Of a DNA stretch of 64,000 bases, positions 11,248-23,065 are shown piece by piece (position 1 is the stretch's first letter; the number at the start of each line of letters is the position of its first letter). Source of the stretch: Ecdyonurus torrentis. Lineage: Eukaryota > Arthropoda > Insecta > Ephemeroptera > Heptageniidae. Made by a program: the position numbers and the translations under genes. The notes below the pieces were generated by a model, which worked only from the letters and a program-made list of their open reading frames with translations, was not told the DNA's origin and did not search any database. The stretch covers positions 30,880,569 to 30,944,568 of the forward strand of contig OX439127.1 in NCBI GenBank assembly GCA_949318235.1, given 5' to 3'.

Positions 11248-13622
11248 ACTGTAGGATTTGTACAGCCGGAAGGGGTTGTTAGCCGGAAGCAAAGTCTCGT
11301 CGAACGCGAAAGTTTTGCTGCGGTGCATACGCCTTTTTTTTTTTTAAATTTTAGAAAAAATATCACATTTTTTATTTTTTGAATAATTTACCCATCGGGA
11401 TTATTTAAAAATTGTCCTTTCGAGAACCTATAATTGACCTATCTCATAAGAAGATTAATAATAATTATATATATTTGTGTGGTATTAAAGCATTATAGTG
11501 TTCACAATGAGATAAGTTATTTCAGTTGTCAGGAATATAAACACCTTTGTTAAATGTGTGGCCGCTTCTGGCTAACTGCTAGTTTTTTCAAACATTTGAA
11601 ACAGTTTGGTTACTGTTTTCGACAGATTTGCAAGTTTTGATAAAATATCCAATTATCTATGTAGTTTAGGTATTGTGTATTGCTATAATTGACACTACTT
11701 AAAATTACGTGAGAATAATGGCAAAGCTGACGGTGAGTTGCCCGATAAGTAGCGCCAAGACATGGCCAGTGGTGTGTGTAGGAACGAGCAGCACAAAATA
11801 CATACACGACTGGGCTGCACCACACCGATCGACAAAAACACCTATCAACATGCTATCACACGTACAAAGATGCATCTTATTAGCTGCCACAAAATTACGA
11901 TTATAGCGCTGACCCACGCAATGTCTGCAAATATTAGCAGTATCACAACATAATTGAGCTTGGAGGAAAAAAAAATCTTATACCATAAAAAAAATAGGGT
12001 AAAAAAAAAAAAAAGATAAATAAAGTAAAGTTAATTTCATAATAGACTTACAAATAAATATAACCGACACATAGCTTTCTGGATTATTTAAATTAAAGTT
12101 AAATCATGGCAAAAACCTAACAGGAAAGGGTCAAAGATTTGTTTTAATTTCAATGCTTTTGTATTGATTTGTCGGTCATTGTAATTTGTAATGCTTGCAT
12201 AGTAATCTAAATAAGATAAAGTAATATAATATGTATTTCTATTCTGAGCCCTTTGTTCAATAAATTGTTCTAAATATTAACAATTATGTAAGCGTACAGG
12301 TGCACTTCACTGTCTGAAATAAAGGTCTGGCCTGCGGTAAATGTTAATTTCTATTTTTTTTTTTTTTTTTTTTTTGTTACAATGAATGGCATACAATGCA
12401 TGCATACTCATGTCTAAAATTCTAGATGGAGATGCGAAAATCTATTTCCTTTCTGTTCTAGATTCTAATTATCAAAGGCCAAGTACCAATTGTTAAATTC
12501 ATCTGTCGTAACCTTATGATTCAGTAGGTACCGATTCGGACACAGTAATTTACAAAGCATTGGATATTTGGAAAGATTGTTGTTTATTTGTTAACTACCC
12601 CTACCCCTAGTTGGGATTATGTCCTGGGGTAAATATACCGTAAGGCCAGTACTTTTTTTTTTATTCACTCTTTAAATAAAGAAGAGAAAAATAAATTAAT
12701 TGATAATGATTTGATCATTATAATGAGTATATTTTGATGTTACTTACATTATATTTTTAGTATTTGGTATCAATACAACTATATCATGCACTATAACAGT
12801 TCAAAGTTTTCAAAGTTTCATTGGAAGGAACATGTAGCAACAAAGCCAGCCACACTTCAAGAAAGAGAGCGGGTGTGGTGGGCTGCAAAAAATATATTGA
12901 AATGTTGCGTTTTAATTCCTTGAAAGTTATTGTGTTCGTATCGGTACCTACCTAGCCCATCGGATAAATAAATATTATACACTCTGGCCAAAACAAGATC
13001 GTTCCCGCCAAAAGCTGTATCCGCGGTGCTAAACCAGTCATTGAGCGTGTTATAAACCTGCTAGCCAATCACAGTTGACTTTACATAGTTAATTATACTG
13101 TAGCCGCTCGAAATAGTATTGGGAGAAACGTATATTTTTTTTTATCAATGATTACAACATAATATAGATCCTGTCATTTTTCTAGTATTCAACACAAATC
13201 ACATAACAAAAATATAAATAAATATGCAGAGTCTTTCTAAAGCACGTAAACCCATTTTTACATTGCATTTTTTTCACATTTTGCAATGCTATACAGATTA
13301 GAGCACTGTACGTACTGTTCACACGCTGATTTAATTTTCTCTTTTGACCGATGGTCATGCCATTTAATTGTATGGAGTAATAAGTTGATTAATTTTTACG
13401 TTAATACCGGTACTGTGTGTTACACTTATCATGTCATAAGCCCATCGATTGAAAAAAAGAAAAAAAAATGTACTGTACACATGATTGTGATAGTATATTT
13501 TACCAATGAAGAACTCTCGCTGAAATGAGCAATGTTATACTTATGAAGAAAGTGCTTGCTTAATTTCAATGGTTAAGAATATAACCACAATCGTGTTTGC
13601 AGTAATGGCAGTAACATGTTAC

Positions 13623-13945
13623 TTAAAGGCGTATAACACCTTGAACGAAAAACTTACCTAATAGTAATATCCTAATATACCCAAATATCAACATTATTTT
13701 GGCCGGAGTCATTGATCTCTAATTTATTTTCCATTTACAAAATGTCAGTTGCGGATTTATTACGTCACAGCTCGCCTGGTCCACGCGCGCGGAAACAGGC
13801 GATCTGTGACGTATTAAACCCGCAACTGACATTTTGTAAATGGAAAATAAATTAGAAATCATCGACTCCGGCCAAAATAATGATGCTATTTGGGTATGTT
13901 AGGATATTTGGAAATTTTTTTGTTCAAGGTGTTCTACGCCTTTAA
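13623..13945. mobile_element. Family A palindromic MITE at TTAA, copy A1
   Basis: Starts TTAAAGGCGTATAACACCTT and ends AAGGTGTTCTACGCCTTTAA, so each end shows TTAA. The two arms mirror each other through AATGTCAGTTGCGG/CCGCAACTGACATT almost to the centre. Three other copies exist at 27514, 42669 and 53195. TTAA target choice is typical of piggyBac-type elements, but the terminal bases are not diagnostic. It shares its right-hand TTAA with element C1. Confidence 0.85.
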
Positions 13946-14274
13946 GGGAGTAGGGTACCGACCTTATATCTCAAAAACTAGAAGTGGTTGGGGTCTTAAT
14001 TTGGTGTCATTGTTTAGGTAAAGGTCACACCTAGCCGTAACAAAAATTTCATAATGTTTGACCGTCCCGAAAAAAAAAAAAATTGAAAGTAACATTGGGC
14101 TTTAATGGCTGAAAATTTCAAAAAATCATTTAAAATTAATTTGCACGGTGACCCCTCAATTTTTTATATGTTTGAAATTGTCTCAAGCTGAATTATCACT
14201 GTGCAAAATTTCAGATCCTTTTTGACGAGAAAGGTTTGAGTCTAATGGCCGACGTCGGTCCCTTACTCCCTTAA
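13942..14274. mobile_element. Family C MITE at TTAA, copy C1
   Basis: Left end TTAAGGGAGTAGGGTACCGAC, right end GTCGGTCCCTTACTCCCTTAA, giving terminal inverted repeats of about 20 bp ending in TTAA. A close copy is at 46655-46992 and a diverged one at 60190-60538. It directly abuts A1, the two sharing one TTAA. Confidence 0.85.
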
Positions 14275-14739
14275 ATGTCAAAAGATAAAAAAAAAAAAAA
14301 AAAAAAAAAAAAGTGTAGCCCCCTCCCCCCAATGCAATGTAATGCAAGTAAAGTAAAGTAATATTATATAAACACATTATTATGTATATAATCATATAAT
14401 GGAATCTTAAATGTAATAATTATATATTAATAATTATATATTTATACAGGGTGTTTATTTAAATTTTTACTTTTCAGAAGCGTTTTTAAATATGAAGTTT
14501 ATTGACAAATTAGACTTATTACTTATTTTATTATACATCAAATTAAAGCTTAAGTTTTGACATTTACTTTTCTGTTTTTAAAAATGTCATTTGTTGATTT
14601 TTTCTTTTGACTACACACAAAACAATACGAAGTGCGATTTTTTCGAAAAACAGACGCTAGCAAACAACGTTTTCCTAAAAAGATTTAAAAACGTCTTATT
14701 AATTTTTTTTTTCTTAGTTAAAAGTGATGATAATTAAGC

Positions 14740-15250
14740 AAATGCCATTAAGGTTTCTCCACGTGGGAACTATTTGTAGCCCGGCAGTTGTCAAGTCGAA
14801 ACTGCAGTTCGAGCCACACGCGTTGCGGAGCATCTAAGCCGTGATGGACTCAATAGCATCAGTAATCCTGATGGCGTCGCTTTAACTCTGGGATATCTTG
14901 CACTGGAGTCTTAAATTTTTTTTGTCTTTGACGTCCCAAGAAAAAATCGGGTGGGGTGAGGTCTGGTGATCTCTGTGCCCAAGCTTAAGGTATTTCTATA
15001 GATAGGTAATCCAAAGAGAATATCGTTAATCAATTTTCTGTTGCCTTTCAATTTATTTTATCCTGGAAGTTATATTTTGTTGCCCATTTGATCAATGTAA
15101 TTTTGACCCGCACTACACGTCTCCAGCTGACCAGTACTTTTCAGCGGGAATCCTCTCTGGATTACATGAGTTATCTACTTACATTACCCAAGCTGTGCGT
15201 CCATCTCGGCCAATCTAGCCTTTGTTTACATCGAAATCTGACGCAATCGA
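14740..15250 (-). pseudogene. Mariner-type transposase relic interrupted by element H2
   Basis: On the - strand, the part right of H2 reads IGRDGRTAW and the part left of H2 continues as AQRSPDLTPPDFFLG. With H2 and one copy of its 8 bp duplication left out, the frame runs straight across. Further along, pieces such as APQRVWLELQFRLDNCRAT give the usual C-terminal tail in other frames. Stops and frame changes show it was already, or has since become, inactive. Confidence 0.75.
14986..15186. mobile_element. Family H element, copy H2, inside transposase relic
   Basis: Same 201 bp element as 11047-11247, flanked by CCCAAGCT at 14978-14985 and 15187-15194. It splits the transposase codons between the conserved TAWA and QRSPDL motifs, so it arrived after the mariner element. 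Confidence 0.85.
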
Positions 15251-18126
15251 GAGTTTTTTTCTTCAAAAATGAACTCTTACGCCACTTACTGATTAAAATG
15301 AAAACCACTTATAACTCTTTTTTGCGAACATTTTTAAAAATGTCAAAATTTGTGCTTCTATTTGATATATAACAAGTTGTAATTGTAAAAAAATTTCATG
15401 GTGAAATCAGCCTCTTAAATAGTAAACATTTAAATAAACACCCTGTGTACACACACACACACACATTAATATATAATCTGAAGGAATTTGCATGGTAGAT
15501 CAATATAAAAGCAAAATCTCAAGAGTAATAAATTTATTCATAAAAGATTCAATGGCTCGATAATTATTATTTTTTTATTGAGCCATCGTCATGACCCGAT
15601 TATTATTATTATTTTTTCGGGTATTTCAGGACCCATTATTGTCTTATTGTATAAGAATCATACGGTTGGTCACCAGAAAAGGTCACCTATTTTTATTTCG
15701 AACCGGTATAGGGTTTATCATGATACCATAGGGGTTTATCATGTCAAATTAAGTTTTTTAAATTTTGAATTCCTTGTTGGAAAACCTCTGAAACTGGTTA
15801 AACCATATTATACAGTATTCATCCTTAGGAGAGGAGTTTGTATGCTTTACAAATAAGTCAAATAAAAAGAATATAGCAATAAAAATATAAAAACATTTAT
15901 TAAGCCTGCTTGCATACTTCAAAATAATAGTAATAAAATTAAAAAGATAATAATTAATAGAAAACATTCAGTACTTACGAAAACAATAATTTATTATTCA
16001 ATAAATGCAAAAGTTTCGATATTTCTGTATCTCTTTTGCTTTAATGATTTTTATTGCTAATATTATTTAAATAGAATCTGATGTGATTACTGATTAGTGG
16101 TATAATGAATATATATATTATATTCATTACAATATTAAACCACAAATTATCATCAAAATCATACATCGAAGCACCATGTCCACTCACTTCACAGCGTAGA
16201 ATCAAACTGAGCTGTTATATGGAATGACAAATTTTAACAAAAATAATAAACACAAAATAGGTACGTTTATTACTCATTTTAGACTTTGAACTATGATATA
16301 AGTATGTATGTATACGATATTATGAGTAAGTTTCTTTTAATATATCGATACTGTCCAGTTTGTCAATTTACTTGAGCTCTCAGTTTGACTCTGGATTCGG
16401 CAGTGCAGTGAGTGGTGTAGGGTATACAGTACGTGTGACTATTTTTTTTATAAAAAATTTAATTGAGTGATTAAAGTGATAATGCAGTATATTTTTAATT
16501 AATAATAAATAATTTGCCGTGTTCAAAATACAGTGAAATATTTGTATATACGGGTAAAACAAGTACAGTCTCAGAAAGGTATGTTGTTGCTGGGGGTTGA
16601 GGGTTGATATAGTATAATTATGCAAGCGCGCGCGGTACCGCGATGCCACACTCGGTCATTTTACGCTGTAATTTAAAGTGCCGTATAAATCCCTTTAACC
16701 CGTAAAACATACAAAGCTTCAAGCTCCCCGTGTGCAAAATTTGTCTTGATCAACTTCTAAACAAAAAATACTATTGTGTTCTATAGACCAAGTTTTAATG
16801 AATTTGACGTTTTAAACGATTTTTACGAGACATTTATAGAGAAAAAAATTAATAAATATTGCATACCCATACATGTTCAAATTAACATGGGTCAATGTGC
16901 GATATATTTTTTTCTCGGCAAATTCATTCTAGAAAATCTAAAAAATCATTTTTCATTAAAAATCAACACGAAGAACAAGCTAGTATATTTTTTTTAACCG
17001 CTGAAAAATAATTGAAGTGGGTCAAAATTGGGGTCCAAATATAGATTCATTAGCATTAGAGGGCGGGGCATTTGCGATACTTTGACGCTCTGTTGTGACC
17101 CGAGAGTTTTTAAGATAGAATTTTTTTGAATTCATTTTTGGGTACACCAGCCTGAACCTAATTCAAAGTCATAATAATAAAAAAAAAAAAAAAAAAAAAA
17201 AATCACTCCTACCCTTAAGTAGTACCTTAATAAAACGTATTTTCAGATACATAAACTACACGACAAAAGTCTTTTCAATTTTATTTTTTTATAGTTTGGT
17301 TTCCAATCAAAACGATTCAAACTTGGAGAACACGGGACTCTCTCTAATCCGAGCAATAATGGCAGTGTGCGCAAGAGAGGAGAAATTGACATATCTCGAA
17401 TTGTTGCAGATATCGTTAATGTTAATAATATATATGGTAGATAGGTTTAAAAAAGATTGATTATTCACTTCAAAGCTGCAAAGCTTATAAATAACCAAAT
17501 TCTAAAACAAAAGCATAATTTTCATAAACACACAATTTCATGTTGCTGTACAGATATTTTTCCATCGTATTTTGGCTCGAACAAAAGAAAAAGTTCGCAA
17601 TAGTTTATACAGAAAAAACTTATCTTACATTAGGATTTTTTTCATATCTCACAGTACTGTTACAATACAATGTAATCCTAAACAAGAAAATCCATGGCTA
17701 GTTTTCTAGCTTTTATTAGTTTAGGCCATAAGGTGGTTTCATTCATATTAAAGTCGACGCCATAAGTGAAATAACAAAGGCGACTAATTTTGCCAGTTTA
17801 AAAATACTTCGGATTTTTTTTTTTTTTTTTTTTCAGATCATTGATGCTGTTAACAGGTTGAAATTGTTTTTCGAGTGTGCAAGAATAATAATAAAATAGC
17901 TAATATTCCAAAAAAAATGACAAAAAACTACGTTTGTCCTATGCTGAGCAATGTTATTCATTGCTCCAGAAGAGCATCGAAAAGCATTCAGAATGACGTC
18001 ATGCGCACACACCCTATGTAGATCTCTCACCGACTTTGTAAACACCCTGTATATTTTTATGGTGAAGAAAGAAACAGTGAGATTATTTATGTTAAATTGG
18101 CTATCTTGAGCATCTGTCAATTTTGT

Positions 18127-18221
18127 TAGCTCAAAAAACAAGATCAACAAGAATGTGTCGTATTTTGTTGGTCAGCCAATCACTGTTGTTGAGATTCACT
18201 TTACTTTACAGAACAAGCTTA
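18127..18221. repeat. Dispersed repeat V, copy 1
   Basis: About 95 bp that reappears in reverse orientation at 38170-38264 (shared blocks include CAAAAAACAAGATCAAC and GGTCAGCCAATCA). It is not palindromic. The parent element is unknown. Confidence 0.7.
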
Positions 18222-18959
18222 TGGATCACAACACGTTAAGAGTCCGGTGCACTCTGGAAAAACAACGTGATCGAAGTCACGTGACCAGTGATTCAAGTGA
18301 CTGAAGTTCTTACAGGATATTTCTATGATAGTAGCAAACAAAAATACCAGCGATAAAGGTATTGAGAGAAATTCCTGGCCAAGTTTGGACAATGCATTTC
18401 TTATCGCAACATGAATCACTCATATTATGTATAAATGTTAAAGTAAAGCGTTATATTTTATAAAACTTGATATCGTTGCTTTCTTTCTATACGCATGATA
18501 GATAGATTGAATGAACAAAATGCTCTAATACTAACAAAAAAAATTAATTAAAAAGAGCAAAATTTAGCAAGCTAAAATTATTAGGAGATTAAAAATTACA
18601 TTAATTATACTAGACACTATGAATTTAATTTACTTTGTTCACAAAAAAAAAATAGTCTCGCTTTTTTATATATAGCTTTAGCACTACAAATAAATAAATG
18701 AACCAAAGATTTGCAAGCCAATATTTACGCTTAAAATTTTGGAAATTGTAAATTTTTTGTGTATTATGTTTTTTTTATTTGTAAAAATACGCATAACAAA
18801 TGTTTTAGTAGTTCTTTTTTTTTTTTTTTTTTTTTTTTTATTATTAATTTTTTTTAATCAACAAATTTAATTTATTACTTCGTAGCAGTAAATTCTTAAT
18901 TATAATGTTGAATTATTGGTATCCTTAAAAAAAACAATAATTTTTAATGTTTAAAATTA

Positions 18960-19122
18960 TTGACTAGTAAAGGAACAACGGTTTTGAGGCCGACTATAAG
19001 CGATTTCGGTCACATCCGCTTCCGTTTCTCCTTATACGCATGTGCAGTAAGTCGAAACGGAAGCGGATGTGATCGAAATTGCTTATAGTCGGCTTCAAAA
19101 CAGTTGTTCTTTTATCAGTCAA
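18960..19122. mobile_element. Family D foldback MITE, copy D3
   Basis: The cleanest D copy: TTGACTAGTAAAGGAACAAC at the left, GTTGTTCTTTTATCAGTCAA at the right, with the arms paired through ACATCCGCTTCCGTTTC / GAAACGGAAGCGGATGT. The whole element is 163 bp. No coding capacity. Confidence 0.85.
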
Positions 19123-20684
19123 TCAAAATTCAAAAAGTACAAAAAAAAAAATAATAATAATAAAAAAAGAAAAACTAATATAGCTCATGCAGTAAAGATG
19201 TTAGTTTCAATTATTGTCTCATTAAAGCTTTGATAAAAGTGTACTATCAAATTTGATAATTATTATTTAATGCAAAACAAAGACTAATTTTGTAAGTTAA
19301 AAAAAATAATAATAATAAAAGAAAAAAAAGTGTCTAGTCATATTGGATGTAGTTTTTTGGTCAAACATTTGTAATTATGTGCAAGTAATATATATTTGAA
19401 GTGAAAATTATTTGAATTCATTATTATTAGTATTGGATATCAAGGAATATCTAAAACTTATTCGTGTATACTTCACGCAGTTTACACCGAGATCAATGCA
19501 AAAGCTTGTCGAGGACAATTTCTCACTCAATATATTGAGTGACTCGACAGGAGGTAGGTAAAAAGCAAAAATTACATGCTTGAAGTATATTTTTTAAATA
19601 CAATAGAAATAACCAAATTAAAAAAAAAATGACTAGTTTGATATTTAAATGGATTACTTTCATTACTTGATTTTCTATAATAGAATATTTGATTTTATTA
19701 GTTTTGGATTTATATTATTGAAAAGTATTGATATGAACTTGATAAAATTTGCATAAATCATTATTACTGAATTATTTTTCCTATATATGCAGTGCTGTAT
19801 GTTATTTTACTATGAAAAATAATGACAATATATTGTCGAGTCGAGTGACTTATAATCAACAAGTATTAGAAGTAAAACTATTTTGATGATAAAGGTAGTA
19901 GCTTCCTGTCTACAAAAATAAAATAAAGCCCGAGGCAATGTGATTCAGTACTGCATAATTCTAAGGCGTAAGTAAAATAAAATGTAAAACTTCATTTCGT
20001 ATTTATCAAATTTCTCACTTATTACTTATCAATTTGGAATTTGAATCACACCATCAAATAGAACAAAAAAATAAGCGCGCATTGGTAGCTCTAAATTTTT
20101 TATATTATTAACTGACGCATTTTAATAACCAAAAAACGTTATATTTGAAGTATTTCTTGCGATAGAAAAAATTCGCACTTCCAATGCGCAGACATTGTAA
20201 AAAGATATTAGTTTCATGTATTTTTCACGTTTTGGTGACTTTTTTTTGTGTGTGACAAGTTAAACTTAACCGGAAGTAGATATTGGCGACCGGGCAAAAT
20301 CGGAAAAGACAAACGAAATGCGCAGTCGTTACCTTCTTATACCGAATATCGAGAGTTAATAGTGACCAATATAGCCATCTCTTGATCATAATTGAAATTA
20401 AAGTTAGTGAGGGCTTACGCATCGAATCTCGTCAGCTGTTCAGCGCGCTCAAAGACATGAGTCAAATTGGAAACAAAATTGACCCTCAAAAGTGATAAAT
20501 TGGAAATATAATTTTTTGTTAATTAATTAAATTGATTTAGATTATTTTTATTACTATTTGCTGATTTTTGGAAGGAATTATAAATCTTTTTTGGAAATTA
20601 TCAGTCTCTCAATGGACTGTGTAGTCGTCCATCAGTAGTATCAGTAGTATCGTAGTATCAAGGTAGTTTTAACTAGAGTACTTT

Positions 20685-21152
20685 ATCAGAGAAGTGCCAT
20701 ACCAAAGTTTTAGGCAGTCCTGCATACTCAAAACAGTACGCCTGCATCACTTTATTTCGAAGCACCATAGGCACCTATTGGAGCCTAGAAGAGGCCATTC
20801 TGAGATTTCTGAGGCACTAATCTGAGCGCAAGCCAGTGGATGCTCACTTCCCAAAGAGGACGTTACACGTTTTAAAAGTTAGTTCGGTTGCACCACCACT
20901 TCATTGGCAGCACCGTCGAATAGTATGTTGACGTCATCCATGACGTCACAACAGCTCGATGTGACGTCAGCTGGGGGTTCAAGCCACACATTCGACGGTG
21001 CTGCTCTATGAGTGGTGGTGCAACGAACTAACTTTTTTTGGTTCAACAGCGCTTTTGCTCTGTCGCGCGCTCTGATGGTGTCTCTTCTTCTTCTTTGGTG
21101 CCTTGAAATGATGCGGGACTGCCGAAAACATGAGGATGGCACTTCTCTGCTA
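20685..21152. mobile_element. Foldback element with TGACGTCA cluster
   Basis: The left arm begins TCAGAGAAGTGCCAT and the right arm ends ATGGCACTTCTCTGC. An inner pair is GTTGCACCACCACTTCAT/ATGAGTGGTGGTGCAAC, and the core pairs AGCACCGTCGAAT with ATTCGACGGTGCT. The loop region holds three TGACGTCA octamers. Open frames in it are read-through of the palindrome, not genes. Confidence 0.75.
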
Positions 21153-21929
21153 AATGTTCTTTATTTAAAACTTAAAATCCTGTATCAATATCAATTTTAA
21201 AGAAGTATTTTCGTACTTTGAAATTTGAGGCAACTTTGTTAATTGTATGGGAAAATGGCCGCAACGCCTTCAAGGTGCTCAAAACTGGGGTGGACTGTAA
21301 ATTATGAAAGAAGGAAAGTAATAATAATCAACATGCTTTCATCGTGTGATCTGCCTAACTTCTGGTAATTTTATTAAAAACTCTCCAGCCACTTCGAACC
21401 GTTTCCTGATAGACTGATGCTGTGTATGGTTTGCAGTTTGCACTCTTTTGTGCGTGCTGAAACCTAAATAAATTTGTTTTATAAATTTGTATAATGAGTC
21501 AAAATGACGTGTGTTGTGATGTAGGTGGTTCAAGGGTTAGTAAGGAAATGCATCATTCATGCGCACCAGCTAACTCGCACCTTATTTATTTTAAATGACA
21601 AATATTCTTTTGACGTGTTGCTCGCAAAAAGAGCAAGGAAAAAAAAAAAAAAAAAAAGCAAAGTGTTATCTTCACTAGATTTCTCATTATATTAAGTTCA
21701 GCTTGACCCTGGCCTTGATGCCAAACTTGTCAGTCCTTTGGGAGGGGGAGGAGGCGTGTCATCTTGGCACGTGTATGCTCAGCCGTAGAACGCACATGCG
21801 AAGTACAACATTCCACAACAACATTTCTGGTGACTTCCTTTTGTTGGAATTTTGCAAGAATTCTGGTTTCTTGTCACCATGTCCCTTCAGAACTTTCCCC
21901 TACTGACTCTTGGGGATAGTTGACTTCAG

Positions 21930-22687
21930 ATAAATTTTGACCATGAAGGGCACGGGAATGAAGAAACGAGGTGTGATCCCAACGTCAGCGCGGTGATTAA
22001 CAAATTAGATTTTTAATTTTGGATTGTAATGTGCGCGGGAGCAATGAGTTGCGCGAGCGTGCTCAGCCATGTATTATAGCGCAGCGCAGCAGTACAGACT
22101 AGTACAGAGGTCGTTGCTCGCTCGCTACTCTTTACTCCTCTCGCTATCGCTTCCTCCGGCCGCTCCCCTCCTTCCTTGGTTGGCTTGGTGTCTCGTGAGC
22201 CATACCGGCTATATGTATGTATGAACTGCATGGCGGGTGGGTTGCAACCTCCCCTCCCTGCAACCCCAAAAAGTCCACTTCCCCGCGCCCCTCCCTCTTA
22301 TGGCTCATGACTACGATCGATCACACGAACTCGGGCGCTGCTGTGCTGCTGCAGCAGACAGCCGCCGCTCTCTTGTCGCCGCGCCGCACTACCAAGCCAA
22401 GGAGAGCACAGAGAAAAGTTGGTACACTACTCGCGCTTTGGTCGCTTGCTTTGCAGCAGCAGCAGCATCTGTTCCGTGCAGTGCTGCGGGGGCCGCTCGA
22501 TCTATCTGCCTTCCACTGCGGTCACAGACCTGCTGTTCTCACGCACCATATCATGGTGTTAACTGTGCTTTGCGAAAGTCGGCATGATACTAAAATGGAT
22601 CATTTTAACAAATGCACTAATAGTGTATCTCTACTGTGGTATAGTTTAGGAGAAAAATAAATTTATAGTGCATTCTTATTATTCTAG
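21930..22687 (+). promoter_or_regulatory. GC-rich promoter-like island before alternative exon
   Basis: From about 22030 to 22560 the sequence is clearly richer in GC and CpG than its surroundings (GCGCGGGAGC, GCGCGAGCGTGC, CTCGCTCGCTAC, CCGGCCGCTCCC). A pyrimidine-rich stretch around 22130-22165 could serve as a TOP/TCT-type initiator, which is common in translation-factor genes. A plausible acceptor (cattcttattattctag) ends at 22687. So the island may hold an untranslated first exon spliced to 22688, or transcription may run straight into the ATG at 22780. The 147- and 116-residue open frames within have no recognisable content and are treated as chance. Confidence 0.5.
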
Positions 22688-22779
22688 GGAAGATAGAAAA
22701 TGAATTATAAGTGTGTTAGACGTAGGCAGTGTATACGACGGTATTAGCATAGTGCCAAAAAGTTTTAGAGGAAGTGAAT

Positions 22780-23065
22780 ATGGTTTCGCGGTACCATGCT
22801 ACGCCAGGTCCACCTGGTTCCCAGCAAGGTGCAACGGCACCTGGGACTCATGCGTCGGGGTCGCACCCCAAGGATCAGCATATGCACCTTCATCATCACC
22901 ACCATCACCATCCACATCCACATGCTCCTCATCATTGTGTTGTGACTCATTGTGGCCCGGGCCCCCATGGACAACAGCAGGCCTCGGGTCCACACCAACA
23001 TCAGCAGCATGCCTCGGCCGCGGCCATGACGCAATTCCGTCTATTGGCCGCGGCCGCAGCAGGCC
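22780..23065 (+). CDS. eIF4G: eIF4G alternative first coding exon, His-rich N-terminus
   Basis: Starts ATG at 22780 with an in-frame TAG at 22750-22752, and encodes 95 residues beginning MVSRYHATPGPPGSQQ. A histidine tract (HLHHHHHHHPHPHAPHH) follows, then Gln/His/Ala-rich sequence ending LLAAAAAG. The donor GGCC|gtgagt leaves phase 1, exactly the phase accepted by the exon at 29152, giving GR-ADVQFGG. This supplies a second N-terminus in place of exons 1-2 (711 codons plus one base through 51252). Codon use is strikingly GC-rich against the AT-rich locus. An alternative reading is an internal exon entered at ttttag|AGGAAG (22769), which would also be in frame after exon 2, but that acceptor is weak. 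Confidence 0.8.

Larger units (their letters stand above)
14446..15446. mobile_element. Mariner-type element relic with ACAGGGTG ends
   Basis: The left end ACAGGGTGTTTATTTAAAT is matched by ATTTAAATAAACACCCTGT at the right end. TA flanks the left end. It encloses a decayed transposase on the - strand and the nested H2 element. The ends resemble those of the 3741-5103 foldback (ACAGGGTGACCAC), so both belong to a broad ACAGGGTG-ended group. Confidence 0.8.
7763..22687 (+). other. eIF4G: eIF4G intron 2, upstream part (transposon-rich)
   Basis: No exon is recognised between exon 2 and the alternative exon at 22780. Listed elements take up part of it: K1, a TA tract, an inverted-repeat element with a SINE-like core, H1, A1, C1, a mariner relic with H2, V1, D3 and a 460 bp foldback. 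Between them are AT-rich stretches without clear features: roughly 8303-9470, 9540-10345, 11260-13620, 15450-18120, 18230-18955, 19130-20680 and 21160-21920. The 16672-17220 stretch resembles an old repeat but I could not define its ends. Confidence 0.6.

Noticed and set aside
11610..11953. Cluster of overlapping open frames near 11.6-11.95 kb
   Set aside because: Frames on both strands, no splice sites in phase, no family resemblance.
20685..21200. Open frames of 87 and 62 residues
   Set aside because: They fall in the arms of a palindromic foldback, where frames on opposite strands mirror each other.
22217..22660. 147- and 116-residue open frames in the 22 kb island
   Set aside because: Overlapping frames in a GC-rich stretch, with no recognisable domain. 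More likely 5' untranslated or promoter sequence.
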